Source: VAZQ01 sp963702695 (GTDB taxonomy: Bacteria > Pseudomonadota > Alphaproteobacteria > Rhizobiales > Xanthobacteraceae). Taken from it: a DNA stretch of 64,000 bases. The notes below the pieces were generated by a model, which saw only the letters and a program-made list of their open reading frames with translations, made no database searches and was not told the DNA's origin. The translations under genes and the position numbers were made by a program. The stretch covers positions 186,001-250,000 of the forward strand of contig CAVPDS010000032.1 in assembly GCA_963702695.1 (NCBI GenBank). The letters run 5' to 3'. Below are positions 16,843-28,039 of this stretch, piece after piece; positions within the stretch are counted from its first letter, which is position 1, and each line of letters opens with the position of its first letter.

Positions 16843-16938
16843 TCCGCTCGTCCCCGCGAAAGCGGGGATCCGGGGGCGACAAACTCTACGGTTTGTGCTT
16901 GTTGCCCTGGATTCCCGCTTGCGCGGGAAATGAGCGGA
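16843..16938. repeat. Dispersed palindromic repeat, family B (full copy)
   Basis: Bounded by inverted TCCGCTC / GAGCGGA. It contains two hairpins, CCCCGCGAAAGCGGGG and TTCCCGCTTGCGCGGGAA. A second, different copy of the left arm occurs at 49556. Repeats of this form are common between genes in Bradyrhizobium-type genomes. It sits at the 3' ends of two converging genes. Confidence 0.7.
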
Positions 16939-16968
16939 GAATCTGGACCAACCTGAGCGAAATACGCT

Positions 16969-17697
16969 CTAAAATGTTGCAAGCCGCTCGACACTGGCGC
17001 TCACGTCGTCCCCGCTCCAGCCGCAGGCCCGTAGCCGCTCGACCATGTGCGAAGGGGCCGGCGCGGCGATCCGAACCGGCTCGCGGTTCTTGTAGAGCGG
17101 CACCACGATTTCGCGCGCGTGCAGTTGTAGCCCAGGCCCGCCGGTGCGCGGCGCGCTGCCGTAGATCGGGTCTCCCAGCACCGGCCAACCCATCGCGGCG
17201 CAGTGAACGCGCAACTGGTGCGTCCGTCCGGTCAACGGTTCGAGCGCGAGCCAGGTAATGCCGGGCGCGCGCCCCATGACCTTCCACAAGGTCGTCGACG
17301 GCTGGCCCTTGGGATCGGGCTTCATCCACCAGCCGATGGTGTCGTCGAGGCGGCCGAGCGCGAGGTCGATGCGGCCTTCGTCGGCGTCGGGGCCGCCGTC
17401 CACGATCGACCAGTAGGTCTTGCTGACGCGGCCGGCCTTGAACAGCTTGCCGAGTTCCGCGAGCGCCTTGCGATGCCGCCCGAGCACGAGGCAGCCCGAG
17501 GTGTCGCGGTCGAGCCGGTGCGCGAGCGCCGGCGATCGCGGCAATCCAAAGCGCAGTGCGTCGAAATGGTCCTCGATGCACTCGGCGCCGCGTCGGCCCT
17601 TGGGCCCCTTGTGGACCGCCATGCCGGCCGGCTTGTCGATCACCAGCATCAGCCCATCGCGGTAGAGCAGGCGAGCCACCATCTCTTCCGATGTCAT
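16969..17697 (-). CDS. RluA-family pseudouridine synthase
   Basis: 242 residues. The catalytic motif HRLDRDTSG (Asp is the nucleophile) and the later GRTHQLRVH are both present. It isomerises uridine in rRNA or tRNA. There is no S4 domain, so it resembles the RluA/RluC-like short subfamily, and its target site cannot be told. The start at MTSEEMVARLL is used because the longer upstream frame reads through a palindromic repeat. Confidence 0.92.
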   Translation of the reverse strand: MTSEEMVARLLYRDGLMLVIDKPAGMAVHKGPKGRRGAECIEDHFDALRFGLPRSPALAHRLDRDTSGCLVLGRHRKALAELGKLFKAGRVSKTYWSIVDGGPDADEGRIDLALGRLDDTIGWWMKPDPKGQPSTTLWKVMGRAPGITWLALEPLTGRTHQLRVHCAAMGWPVLGDPIYGSAPRTGGPGLQLHAREIVVPLYKNREPVRIAAPAPSHMVERLRACGWSGDDVSASVERLATF

Positions 17698-17730
17698 GAC
17701 GAAGTCGCTATCACGGCCATGTCCTTTCTT

Positions 17731-17779
17731 CACCCGCCCCTGCAAGGGAGGGTCGGACCGCGTAGCGGTCCGGGGAGGG
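17731..17779. repeat. Double-hairpin repeat, family A, copy 1 of an inverted pair
   Basis: A CCCTGCAAGGG-type hairpin followed by GGACCGcgtaGCGGTCC and GGGGAGGG. A reverse-oriented copy follows 36 bases later. Same family as the copies flanking the DUF559 gene. Confidence 0.75.
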
Positions 17780-17815
17780 ATCCTGTGACTCACCGCATCC
17801 CGCAGCGCTCGGAAC

Positions 17816-17868
17816 CCCCACCCGCCGAGCTTCGCTCGGCGACCTCCCCCTTGCAGGGGGGAGGTGAA
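17816..17868. repeat. Double-hairpin repeat, family A, inverted copy 2
   Basis: CCCACCCGCCGAGCttcGCTCGGCG then CCTCCCCC-ttgca-GGGGGGAGG: the mirror arrangement of the copy at 17731. It ends 23 bases before the ftsY start, so its AGGGGGGAGG could affect ftsY mRNA structure. Confidence 0.75.
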
Positions 17869-17891
17869 GATATAGGGCAAAGCCAATCCGC

Positions 17892-18824
17892 ATGAATGAC
17901 AGCACCGAGAAAAAAAGCTGGTGGCGGCGCCTCAGCGACGGCCTCAAGCGCACCTCGTCGAATATCGGCACTGCGATCTCCGACCTGATCTCGAAGCGCA
18001 AGCTCGATGCGACGACGCTGGAGGAGATCGAGGAGGTGCTCATCCGCGCCGACCTCGGCGTCGATGTCGCCGGCCGGATCGCGGCGGCGGTGGGCGAAGG
18101 GCGCTATGACAAGACGGTCAGCGCCGACGAGGTGAAGGCGATCCTCGCCGCCGAGGTCGAGAAGGTGCTGGCGCCGGTGGCGAAGCCACTGGCGGTGGGC
18201 GCGGGCAAGCCGTTCGTGATCCTGGTGATCGGCGTCAACGGCTCCGGCAAGACCACCACCATCGGCAAGCTCGCGGCCAAGTTCCGCATCGAGGGCAAGA
18301 GCGTGATGCTGGCTGCCGGCGACACCTTCCGCGCCGCCGCGATCGATCAGCTCAAGATCTGGGGCGGCCGCACCGGGGCGAGCGTCATCGCGCGCGCCGC
18401 CGGATCGGATGCGGCGAGCCTCGCCTTCGACGCGCTCACCGAGGCGCGCGGCGAGGGGATCGACATTCTCATCGTCGACACAGCCGGCCGGCTGCAGAAC
18501 AAGGCCGTGCTGATGAGCGAGCTCGAAAAGATGGTGCGGGTGATGAAGAAGGTCGATCCCACCGCGCCGCATGCGGTGCTGCTGGTGCTCGATGCGACCG
18601 TGGGGCAGAACGCGCTCTCCCAGGTCGAGGTGTTTCAGAGGACCGCCGGCGTTACCGGCCTGGTGATGACCAAGCTCGACGGTACCGCCCGGGGCGGCAT
18701 CCTGGTGGCGATCGCGGCGAAATACGGACTGCCGGTGCATTTCATCGGGGTCGGGGAGAGCGTGGACGACCTCGCCCCGTTCGCCGCGAAGGATTTTGCG
18801 CGCGCGATCGCTGGGATCGAGTGA
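17892..18824 (+). CDS. ftsY: Signal recognition particle receptor FtsY
   Basis: SRP-type GTPase that docks ribosome-SRP complexes at the inner membrane. 310 residues. The short basic N-terminus (KKSWWRRLSDGLKRTSSNIG) suits membrane contact, followed by the four-helix N domain. The G domain has GVNGSGKTTT (P-loop), DTFRAAA, DTAGR and TKLDGTARGG. It lacks the long acidic A domain of E. coli FtsY, as is usual in alphaproteobacteria. It begins just after a palindromic repeat and is followed by yciB. Confidence 0.97.
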   Translation: MNDSTEKKSWWRRLSDGLKRTSSNIGTAISDLISKRKLDATTLEEIEEVLIRADLGVDVAGRIAAAVGEGRYDKTVSADEVKAILAAEVEKVLAPVAKPLAVGAGKPFVILVIGVNGSGKTTTIGKLAAKFRIEGKSVMLAAGDTFRAAAIDQLKIWGGRTGASVIARAAGSDAASLAFDALTEARGEGIDILIVDTAGRLQNKAVLMSELEKMVRVMKKVDPTAPHAVLLVLDATVGQNALSQVEVFQRTAGVTGLVMTKLDGTARGGILVAIAAKYGLPVHFIGVGESVDDLAPFAAKDFARAIAGIE

Positions 18825-18910
18825 GCGGAGAGAATTGAGCAGGCGAATACCGGCGGAGTTCAGAACCGCTGCGGGAATGACAACTGCAATCGAGCGCGCT
18901 ACACAGCCTC

Positions 18911-19489
18911 ATGTCGACCAGACCGCAGCTCAATCCGCTCCTCAAGCTCGCGCTCGACTTCGGGCCGCTGCTGCTGTTTTTCTTTGCCAACTCCCGGTTC
19001 GGGATTTTCACCGCGACCGCGACCTTCATGGTTGCGAGCATGGTGGCGCTGGCGGTGTCCTATGCGCTGACGCGGCACCTCGCGATCATGCCGCTGGTCA
19101 CTGCGATCATCGTGCTGGTGTTCGGAACGTTGACGCTGGTGCTGCACGACGAACTGTTCATCAAGGTCAAGCCGACCATCATCTACGTGCTGTTCGGGGG
19201 CATCCTGTTGGGCGGGCTCGCGTTCGGCAAATCGCTCTTGGGCGTGGTGTTCGACTCGATGTTCCACCTCACCGAGGAAGGCTGGCGCAAGCTCACGCTG
19301 CGCTGGGCGCTGTTCTTCCTCGCGCTCGCGGTGCTCAACGAGATCGTCTGGCGCACCCAGTCGACGGATTTCTGGGTCAGCTTCAAGGTGTTCGGCGTGA
19401 TACCGCTCACCTTCGTGTTCGGTGCGCTGCAGATGCCGCTGCTGCAGAAACACGCCGCCCCGGAGCCGGCGGAAGCCAAGGAAGAGTGA
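18911..19489 (+). CDS. yciB: Septation protein A / inner membrane protein YciB
   Basis: 192 residues with about five transmembrane helices and the family pattern DFGPLLLFFFAN, TATATFMVAS, KPTIIYVLFGGILLGG and LNEIVWRT. It is linked to cell envelope synthesis and septation. The standard position after ftsY supports the call. The last residues are charged and cytoplasmic. Confidence 0.94.
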   Translation: MSTRPQLNPLLKLALDFGPLLLFFFANSRFGIFTATATFMVASMVALAVSYALTRHLAIMPLVTAIIVLVFGTLTLVLHDELFIKVKPTIIYVLFGGILLGGLAFGKSLLGVVFDSMFHLTEEGWRKLTLRWALFFLALAVLNEIVWRTQSTDFWVSFKVFGVIPLTFVFGALQMPLLQKHAAPEPAEAKEE

Positions 19490-19493
19490 GCGC

Positions 19494-20105
19494 TCAGCCC
19501 TGCGTCGCGGCTGGCGCTTCCAGCGCCTTATCGATCTCGGGCTTGAGCACGGTGCCGATATTGTCAGCCGTGATCGGGCCGATCAGCTTGTAGGCGATGC
19601 GGCCGTCGCGGCCGACCACGAAAGTCTCAGGGACGCCGTAGACGCCCCACTCGATCGAGGCGCGGCCGCTGGTGTCGGCGCCGTTGGCGGCATAGGGATT
19701 GCCGTAGCGGCCCAGGAACCGGCGCGCGTTGTCGGGCTGGTCCTTGTAGTTGATGCCGACTACGCGGATGCGCTTGTCCTGTGCGAGCTTGACCAGCAGC
19801 GGCGCCTCGTCGTGGCAGGGCACGCACCATGACGCCCACACGTTGAGCACCGTCACCGTGCCCTTGAAATCCGCCGCCTCCAGCCCGGGAACCGCCTTGC
19901 CCTCGCGCTCGAGGCCGGGGATCGACGGCAGGCTGGTCTGGGGCGCCGGATGCCCGATCAGGGCGGAGGGGATGCGCGAAATGTCGCCGGCGTAGAACAG
20001 GCGCACGAAGAAAATCCCGGCGAGGCCGAGGAACAAAGCCAGCGGAATCAGCAACGCGATCCGGCGACGCGGCACCTTGGGCGGTTCAGCGGTGGAGACG
20101 GTCAT
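19494..20105 (-). CDS. ccmG: Cytochrome c biogenesis thiol:disulfide interchange protein CcmG/DsbE
   Basis: Membrane-anchored periplasmic thioredoxin-like protein that reduces apocytochrome c haem-binding cysteines. 203 residues: N-terminal anchor about 15-37 and active site WCVPC (Cys94, Cys97), plus the cis-Pro region YGVPETFVV. Last gene of the ccm cluster. Its ATG overlaps the ccmD stop (ATGA). Confidence 0.95.
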   Translation of the reverse strand: MTVSTAEPPKVPRRRIALLIPLALFLGLAGIFFVRLFYAGDISRIPSALIGHPAPQTSLPSIPGLEREGKAVPGLEAADFKGTVTVLNVWASWCVPCHDEAPLLVKLAQDKRIRVVGINYKDQPDNARRFLGRYGNPYAANGADTSGRASIEWGVYGVPETFVVGRDGRIAYKLIGPITADNIGTVLKPEIDKALEAPAATQG

Positions 20106-20281
20106 TTCCTGTCCTCGCTCGCGCGCTCGGAGCGGCGGCTCACGCCGCGCAGTTCGAGATCACGCAGAATACGCCTTTGGCGGCGCTGGTCGACCAGAAC
20201 CCAGATCACCAGCCCCGCCACGATCAGGGCCGCAACCGCATAGGCGCCGACGATGAAAGCCGCGTGCGGGCCGAGATCCAT
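20102..20281 (-). CDS. ccmD: Heme exporter protein CcmD
   Basis: A 59-residue protein. Begins MDLGPHAAFIVGAYAVAALI, one transmembrane helix (about 8-30), then a basic cytoplasmic tail (VDQRRQRRILRDLE). This is the expected form of CcmD, which helps release holo-CcmE from the CcmABC complex. It sits between ccmC (4 bases away) and ccmG (ATGA overlap). Confidence 0.93.
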   Translation of the reverse strand: MDLGPHAAFIVGAYAVAALIVAGLVIWVLVDQRRQRRILRDLELRGVSRRSERASEDRK

Positions 20282-20285
20282 GACG

Positions 20286-21017
20286 TCAGTGTCCGGCAGC
20301 CGCGGCCTGCATCAACCTGAGGGTGCGCACCCGCCGGCGCATGATCTCGTTCCGCATGGCGGCAATATGGAGCGTGATGAACAAGAGCGTGAACGCCAGC
20401 ACCATGATCAGGAGCGGGATCAGGATGGACGGGTCGATGGTGGGGCCGCCCATCCGGATCACCGAGGCCGGCTGATGCAGCGTGTTCCACCAGTCGACCG
20501 AGAACTTGATGATCGGAATGTTGATCGCGCCGACCAGGGTGAGCACGGCGGCGGCGCGCGCCGCCCGGCTCGGGTCGTCGATCGTACGCCAGAGCGCGAT
20601 GACGCCGAGATACATCAGGAAGAGGACGAGCACCGAGGTCAGCCGCGCGTCCCACACCCAGTAGGTGCCCCACATCGGGCGGCCCCAGAGCGAGCCGGTG
20701 ACCAGGCACATCAGCGTGAAGGCAGCGCCGATCGGGGCGGCCGCCTTGGCGGCGACGTCGGCGAGCGGATGCCGCCAGACCAGCGAGCCGAGCGACGCCG
20801 CCGCCATCAGTCCCCAGCCGAACATGCCGAGCCAGGCCGCCGGCACGTGCAGGTACATGATCTTGACTGTTGCACCCTGCTGGTAGTCGTCGGGCGCCAG
20901 CGCGGCCTGGCTCAGGCCGATCGCGAAGGCGAGCAGCGTCGCCGCGCCGAGCCATGGCAGCACGCGGCCGCTGAGATTGAGGAAACGGGTCGGGTTGGCG
21001 ATGTCGATCAGGGGCAT
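20286..21017 (-). CDS. ccmC: Heme transporter CcmC
   Basis: Six-helix inner-membrane haem-handling protein that loads haem onto CcmE. 243 residues with the WWD-type domain WGTYWVWDARLTS and the expected periplasmic histidines (MYLHVPAAW, WWNTLHQPAS). It is separated from ccmB by an ~880-base insert holding two unrelated genes. Confidence 0.96.
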   Translation of the reverse strand: MPLIDIANPTRFLNLSGRVLPWLGAATLLAFAIGLSQAALAPDDYQQGATVKIMYLHVPAAWLGMFGWGLMAAASLGSLVWRHPLADVAAKAAAPIGAAFTLMCLVTGSLWGRPMWGTYWVWDARLTSVLVLFLMYLGVIALWRTIDDPSRAARAAAVLTLVGAINIPIIKFSVDWWNTLHQPASVIRMGGPTIDPSILIPLLIMVLAFTLLFITLHIAAMRNEIMRRRVRTLRLMQAAAAGH

Positions 21018-21081
21018 GGGCTTCGTATTACCGGGCCCGGAGGGCTATAGCAATGCAGCAAGATATTCGCCGGATGACGAT

Positions 21082-21585
21082 CTATTTGGCCTTCGCGATC
21101 GTTTCCAACCCAATCCCGAAAGCAGAGGAAGCCGGACCATTTCTTTGGGCTTGGATGTACTGATAGAAAGTCGTGAAAATCTCCCGAGCTCGCCTTGAAA
21201 AAAGCCGTTGGGTAGTGCGGGCATCACACAGATCATTGACGACGCAAACCGCCACGCCGTCATAGAAATCCATGATGAGCGCCAGAGGAGTTTCGAGTTG
21301 ACCGGCGGCGATGACGTTCGATATGGCTTTTGCTAACGCATCCTCATTGACTGCCGCGTTGGCGATCTCGTCCTTATGAGTGGAAACAGCCTCGTCGATC
21401 TTCTCCCGATAGGTGGTGAACGGCGGACCGTTGTATTGCTTGAAGAAATCGAATGTCTGCTCAATCCTCCTGGCGTCCTTGTTTTCCAGGAATTGATAAA
21501 TGCCGTACGGAATGCCAAACAAGAACGTCAATGCGCCTGCGATCTTTGCGAGCTGGAGCAGCCGTTTGTAAATGATCACAATCAT
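21082..21585 (-). CDS. Unrecognised membrane-anchored protein in ccm islet (second gene)
   Basis: 167 residues. N-terminal hydrophobic helix about 10-31 (LAKIAGALTFLFGIPYGIYQ), then a helical domain with FDFFKQYNGPPFTTYREKID and two cysteines (CVVNDLC). No family recognised with confidence; the layout (short TM, then a helical domain) resembles DUF4760-like proteins. Base composition is visibly lower in GC than the flanking ccm genes. Its start overlaps the previous gene's stop by ATGA, so the two form one unit. Confidence 0.72.
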   Translation of the reverse strand: MIVIIYKRLLQLAKIAGALTFLFGIPYGIYQFLENKDARRIEQTFDFFKQYNGPPFTTYREKIDEAVSTHKDEIANAAVNEDALAKAISNVIAAGQLETPLALIMDFYDGVAVCVVNDLCDARTTQRLFSRRAREIFTTFYQYIQAQRNGPASSAFGIGLETIAKAK

Positions 21586-21878
21586 TTTGTAGAGTTTAGA
21601 ATATCACACTGCGGCAAATTCGGATTAATCTTGCAAACGTCAACCGGCGTTTGAATAATGACTTTAGTGTCCTTCTTCTCGTCTACTTTTTTCTTCTCAG
21701 TGTCTTCGAAGATGGATTTGAAGCTGCTGTTGTCGATTATTGTTTGCTTCGGAGCCGGTTCTGCCGATGCGGCGGTGCTGAAATACATTGCCAACAAGAA
21801 GAATGGGCCGACCCAATAGGTGGGGGAGAAACCGCACTGCGATCTCAAATTCTGTCCCATCGCCTCCATGTATCTCAA
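21582..21878 (-). CDS. Unrecognised small exported protein in ccm islet (first gene)
   Basis: 98 residues. Hydrophobic segment about 24-39 (YWVGPFFLLAMYFSTAASA) looks like a signal peptide with cleavage after ASA. The mature part is short, Lys/Asp-rich and carries two cysteines (VDVCKINPNLPQCDI). Three in-frame ATGs lie close together (21878, 21869, 21860); the outermost is given. Function unknown. It is coupled to the 167-residue gene. Confidence 0.62.
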   Translation of the reverse strand: MRYMEAMGQNLRSQCGFSPTYWVGPFFLLAMYFSTAASAEPAPKQTIIDNSSFKSIFEDTEKKKVDEKKDTKVIIQTPVDVCKINPNLPQCDILNSTK

Positions 21879-21900
21879 ACTCAGTTGGCTATCAATTCAC

Positions 21901-22569
21901 TCATTCCATTCCATGGCGCAATGCCGCGGCGGCGGCGAAAGGTCCCACGACCAGGCTCATCAGGGTGAGCGCGCACAGGATCGTGAACGGCGTGCCGAAT
22001 GGGACCGGCCCGATGATCGCGGCATTCGAGGCGGCGACCCCGAAGATCAGCACGGGAATCGTGAGCGGCAGGATCAGCACCGCCAGCAACAGCCCGCCGC
22101 GGCGCAGCGTCACCGTCAGCGCGGCGCCGATCAGGCCGATGAAGGTCAGCGCCGGCGTACCTGCGAGCAGCGTCAGGGTCACGGCGCCGGTTGCCTTGGG
22201 GTCGAGGTTGAGGAGAAGGCCGAGCAGCGGCGCGGCGATCACCAGCGGAATGCCAGTGGTCAGCCAATGGGCCAGCGCCTTGACCGCGACCGCGAGCTCG
22301 AGCGGCACCCGCGCCATCAGGATCAGGTCGAGCGAGCCGTCCTCGGCATCGGCCGTGATGATCCGGTCGAGCGCCAGCAGGCTTGCCAGCAGAGCGCCAA
22401 GCCAAAGGATCGCCGGCCCAATCCGCGACAGCAGCACGAGGTCCGGCCCGATTGCGAACGGCATCAGCGTCACCACGATCAGGAAGAACAGGACCCCGAC
22501 CAGCGCCCCGCCGCCGACCCGCACGGCGAGCCGCATATCCCGAATGAGCAGGGCCGAAAGGGCGTTCAT
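21901..22569 (-). CDS. ccmB: Heme exporter protein CcmB
   Basis: Permease of the CcmAB(CD) ABC complex of cytochrome c maturation. 222 residues, six transmembrane helices, starting MNALSALLIRDMRLAVRVGG. Includes the conserved DGSLDLILMARVPLE segment. The start is set at the conserved MNALSALL; an in-frame extension upstream would translate a palindromic repeat. Confidence 0.95.
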   Translation of the reverse strand: MNALSALLIRDMRLAVRVGGGALVGVLFFLIVVTLMPFAIGPDLVLLSRIGPAILWLGALLASLLALDRIITADAEDGSLDLILMARVPLELAVAVKALAHWLTTGIPLVIAAPLLGLLLNLDPKATGAVTLTLLAGTPALTFIGLIGAALTVTLRRGGLLLAVLILPLTIPVLIFGVAASNAAIIGPVPFGTPFTILCALTLMSLVVGPFAAAAALRHGME

Positions 22570-22624
22570 CCGATGATGCTCTCCGCGCCGCAAGCGCCGG
22601 CCACGCCGGCTGAGGGGTCTGCTT

Positions 22625-22673
22625 CCCACCCTCGCTCCGCTCGGGCACCCTCTTCCGCAAAGGGAGAGGGTAA
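22625..22673. repeat. Double-hairpin repeat, family A, between ccmA and ccmB
   Basis: CCCACCCTCGCTCCGCTCGGGC followed by ACCCTCTTCCGCAAAGGGAGAGGGT. Same arrangement as the copies at 17816 and 41193, reverse orientation. It fills most of the ccmA-ccmB gap. Confidence 0.7.
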
Positions 22674-22690
22674 GCAGCGCCGCTTGCTGC

Positions 22691-23290
22691 TCATGAGCCG
22701 CCTCCAAGCCGCAATTCCCTGGGAACTGCGAGCCCGATCGGCATGTGGGTGGCGGCGAGGATCAGCCCGCCGCCCGCCAGGTGCTGCGCCATCAGCTCCG
22801 CCAGCATCGTCTGTGCGGCGGTATCCAGCGCCGAGGTCGGCTCGTCGAGCAGCCAGACCGGTCGTGGCACTGAAATCAGCCGGGCGATCGAGAGCCGGCG
22901 GCGCTGCCCGGCCGAGAGATAGGCGGCCGGCAAGTCGGCAATCCGGTCGAGCCCGACCGTGGCGAGCGCCGGCCCCAGCGGCCCCCCGCCCAGGAAGCTG
23001 GCCCAGAAGGCCAGGTTCTCGGCGACGGAGAGGGACGGTTTGAGCGCGTCCTGGTGACCGAGATAATGGGCCTGCTCGGCGATTGTCAGTTCAGCATCGC
23101 CGCCCTCGATCGCCAACCGCCCCTCGGCCATGTGCACCAGTCCGGCGATCAGTCGCAGCAGCGATGACTTACCTGCCCCGTTCGGTCCCAAAATGCTCAG
23201 CGCCTCCCCGGCAGCGACCGAAAAACCAAGTCCGGCAAATACCTTACGGCCGCCGCGGATGCAGGCAAGGTCGGACGCCACAAGCCGCAT
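22691..23290 (-). CDS. ccmA: Heme ABC exporter ATP-binding protein CcmA
   Basis: 199-residue ABC ATPase that powers release of holo-CcmE. Walker A GPNGAGKSS near 34-42, ABC signature LSAGQRRRLS, Walker B VWLLDEPTSALD and a switch His (THMP). First gene of the minus-strand ccm cluster, divergent from acnA. Confidence 0.95.
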   Translation of the reverse strand: MRLVASDLACIRGGRKVFAGLGFSVAAGEALSILGPNGAGKSSLLRLIAGLVHMAEGRLAIEGGDAELTIAEQAHYLGHQDALKPSLSVAENLAFWASFLGGGPLGPALATVGLDRIADLPAAYLSAGQRRRLSIARLISVPRPVWLLDEPTSALDTAAQTMLAELMAQHLAGGGLILAATHMPIGLAVPRELRLGGGS

Positions 23291-23378
23291 CAGAATCGTC
23301 CCCCCGCCCTGCGGCGACCGCGCGCGCTGGCTTAGCGCCGGTCATTTCCTACCGGTCTTGCTGCAAACTGTCGATTAT

Positions 23379-23407
23379 TTGAACGGCGCAAAAAAAGACC
23401 TTATAAG
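23379..23407 (+). promoter_or_regulatory. Sigma-70 promoter of acnA
   Basis: TTGAAC, a 17-base spacer and TATAAG, close to consensus, ~125 bases before the acnA start. The leader after it is long enough to hold a regulatory element; none was recognised. Confidence 0.65.
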
Positions 23408-23532
23408 CCCGAGCGATCCGAGCGATAGCTGATACAACTCGCCCGGATGTCGAAACCGGCGACACATGGGGGCGGTCCGGTAGCGTTTTACCTTAGCGCC
23501 CACCCGCATCCGGCGGAATTGGACCGATCACG

Positions 23533-26241
<2,709 letters not shown>

Positions 26242-26336
26242 ACCCCCTCACCTTGAATTGAGTGGCGGGTGACCTCACGCCCCGCTATGAATGAGCGCCT
26301 AAAAGGGAGACAGGGCGGAGAGGCGTGGAGAGTAGG

Positions 26337-27074
26337 ATGGTGCGTCGTGGCCTAGCGTATGTCGTGGCCGTCGCCTGCTCGTCGGCGGCGCTGTCATCCG
26401 CTGAAGCCGGTCCGCGCGCCGTCATCGAGCTCTTCACCAGCCAGGGCTGCTCCTCGTGCCCGCCGGCCGACAAGCTGATGGGTCAGTTGTCGTCCGATCC
26501 TTCGCTGGTCGTGATTAGCCAGCCGATCGACTATTGGGATTATCTCGGCTGGAAGGATACGCTGGCCGATCCGCGCAATTCGGCGCGGCAGCGCGGCTAT
26601 TCGAAAGTGCGCGGCGACCGCGAAGTCTATACCCCGCAGGTGGTCGTTGACGGCAGCGTGCATGCGCTCGGCAGCGACAAGGAGGCGATCGAGCGCGCCA
26701 TCGATTTGAGTCGGAAGAACGGACTTGCGCCGTCGCTGCCGGTAACGCTGTCAGTCGGCAATGGTCGGCTCGCGGTGACGGTGGCCGAAGGCGGCGATCC
26801 GCGTAACGGCGCCGAAGTCTGGGTGTTCGGAATCATGAAGGCCGTGACCGTCGCCATCGGCCGCGGCGAGAATCACGGCAAGACCATCACCTATCACAAC
26901 GTGGCGCGGCGCTCGGCTAAGCTTGGCGTGTGGACTGGCAACGCCGAGACCTATTCCATAGCGACCAAGGATCTCGGCCCCGAGGGACTCGATATGGCCG
27001 CGGTCATGGTCCAGCGTGGAACGCTGGAGAAGCCGAGTACGGTTCTCGGCGCCACGATGGCCGCATTCAAATAG
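26337..27074 (+). CDS. DUF1223 family exported thioredoxin-like protein
   Basis: 245 residues. Signal peptide to about residue 25 (AYVVAVACSSAALSSAEAG), then VIELFTSQGCSSCPPAD, the hallmark Cys-x-x-Cys of DUF1223, and TPQVVVDG. Probably periplasmic with a redox-type fold; function uncharacterised. Start at ATG 26337 behind GGAG; a GTG four codons earlier is also in frame. In Rhizobiales this gene commonly follows acnA. Confidence 0.9.
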   Translation: MVRRGLAYVVAVACSSAALSSAEAGPRAVIELFTSQGCSSCPPADKLMGQLSSDPSLVVISQPIDYWDYLGWKDTLADPRNSARQRGYSKVRGDREVYTPQVVVDGSVHALGSDKEAIERAIDLSRKNGLAPSLPVTLSVGNGRLAVTVAEGGDPRNGAEVWVFGIMKAVTVAIGRGENHGKTITYHNVARRSAKLGVWTGNAETYSIATKDLGPEGLDMAAVMVQRGTLEKPSTVLGATMAAFK

Positions 27075-27125
27075 GGTTGTTCAGCTTTGTTTCTTTGCTA
27101 CTCTGCCGGCTGGTGAGGGTCGTGT

Positions 27126-27890
27126 ATGGGTAGCAAATCTTATAGTAGTGCCGCGCCGTGGGGCGTCGTGGCTGTGCTCGCAGTCGTGGCACTTTATTTC
27201 ATCGTCAATCTCCAGCATCGGCTCGAGGCGGCCGAGCGGGGCCTGCAGGCCGCCCAGCAAACCCTCCTGGTTTTGCAGCAGAACGAGGCGGCCGTCCTGA
27301 AGGTCAGCCAAACCGTCGGCGCTGGTTCAGTGAACGGCGGCGGCCCGGCGGGCTCGCCTGGCCCACGTGGAGAGCCGGGGCCACCCGGCCCGCAGGGACC
27401 CGCCGGCGAGCCTGGGCCGCAAGGAGCAGCCGGTCCGCCCGGTTCTGTGGGGCCCGCCGCTCCGGCAGTAAAAGACACGCGCGGCGAGCCAGATCCGAGG
27501 CTCGAACAGATGGCCGAACTTAAGCAGCGGATCGCGGTCCTCGAACAGGCGGTGGCCAAGCGTCCTGTGGCGGAGGTCCCTGCCGTGGCGGATGCAAAAG
27601 TCTCCGTGGCGGATCAGACCATCGTGCCGTCTCCTCAGGCGCGGTCGCACCCGCCGCGGCAAGTGCACGCGAAGATCGCTCACACCAAATCAAGCAGACT
27701 GTCGCGCCACCGTGTTCATGCCCGCACCCATGCCAAGCGATACGCGCGCATCGACTGCAACGGCCCGCGGAGCGTGAGTGCCGCGCATCATTCCGTTCAT
27801 CGAGCGAAGGCGCGCGCCGAGGTCAAGCATTCTCGCCGCGATATCACGAAGTGGAATCCTCCCGCACGATGGCAAGCGGCGGCTCATTAG
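27126..27890 (+). CDS. Collagen-like membrane protein
   Basis: 254 residues. N-terminal transmembrane helix about 11-28, a heptad-like helix 30-64 (LEAAERGLQAAQQTLLVLQQ), then 13 uninterrupted Gly-X-Y triplets at 73-111 (for example GEPGPPGPQGPAGEPGPQ). A second short helix follows around 124-145, and then a His/Arg/Lys-rich tail with one Cys. The coiled coil next to the collagen stretch suggests a trimeric stalk projecting into the periplasm. The basic tail may contact peptidoglycan, DNA or metal. No specific family recognised. Confidence 0.82.
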   Translation: MGSKSYSSAAPWGVVAVLAVVALYFIVNLQHRLEAAERGLQAAQQTLLVLQQNEAAVLKVSQTVGAGSVNGGGPAGSPGPRGEPGPPGPQGPAGEPGPQGAAGPPGSVGPAAPAVKDTRGEPDPRLEQMAELKQRIAVLEQAVAKRPVAEVPAVADAKVSVADQTIVPSPQARSHPPRQVHAKIAHTKSSRLSRHRVHARTHAKRYARIDCNGPRSVSAAHHSVHRAKARAEVKHSRRDITKWNPPARWQAAAH

Positions 27891-28039
27891 GAGTCCTGGA
27901 GCCATCATTCCGGACGGGTCGCGTCCGCAGAATCCCGTTGGCGCTAAGATTTTTTGCAGGCTGGGAATGGCGCGCGGATGAGGCGGCGCATCGAGCATCG
28001 CCGAATCGCGAACCGTGTCCTGTTGCGGATCAGCTCACG

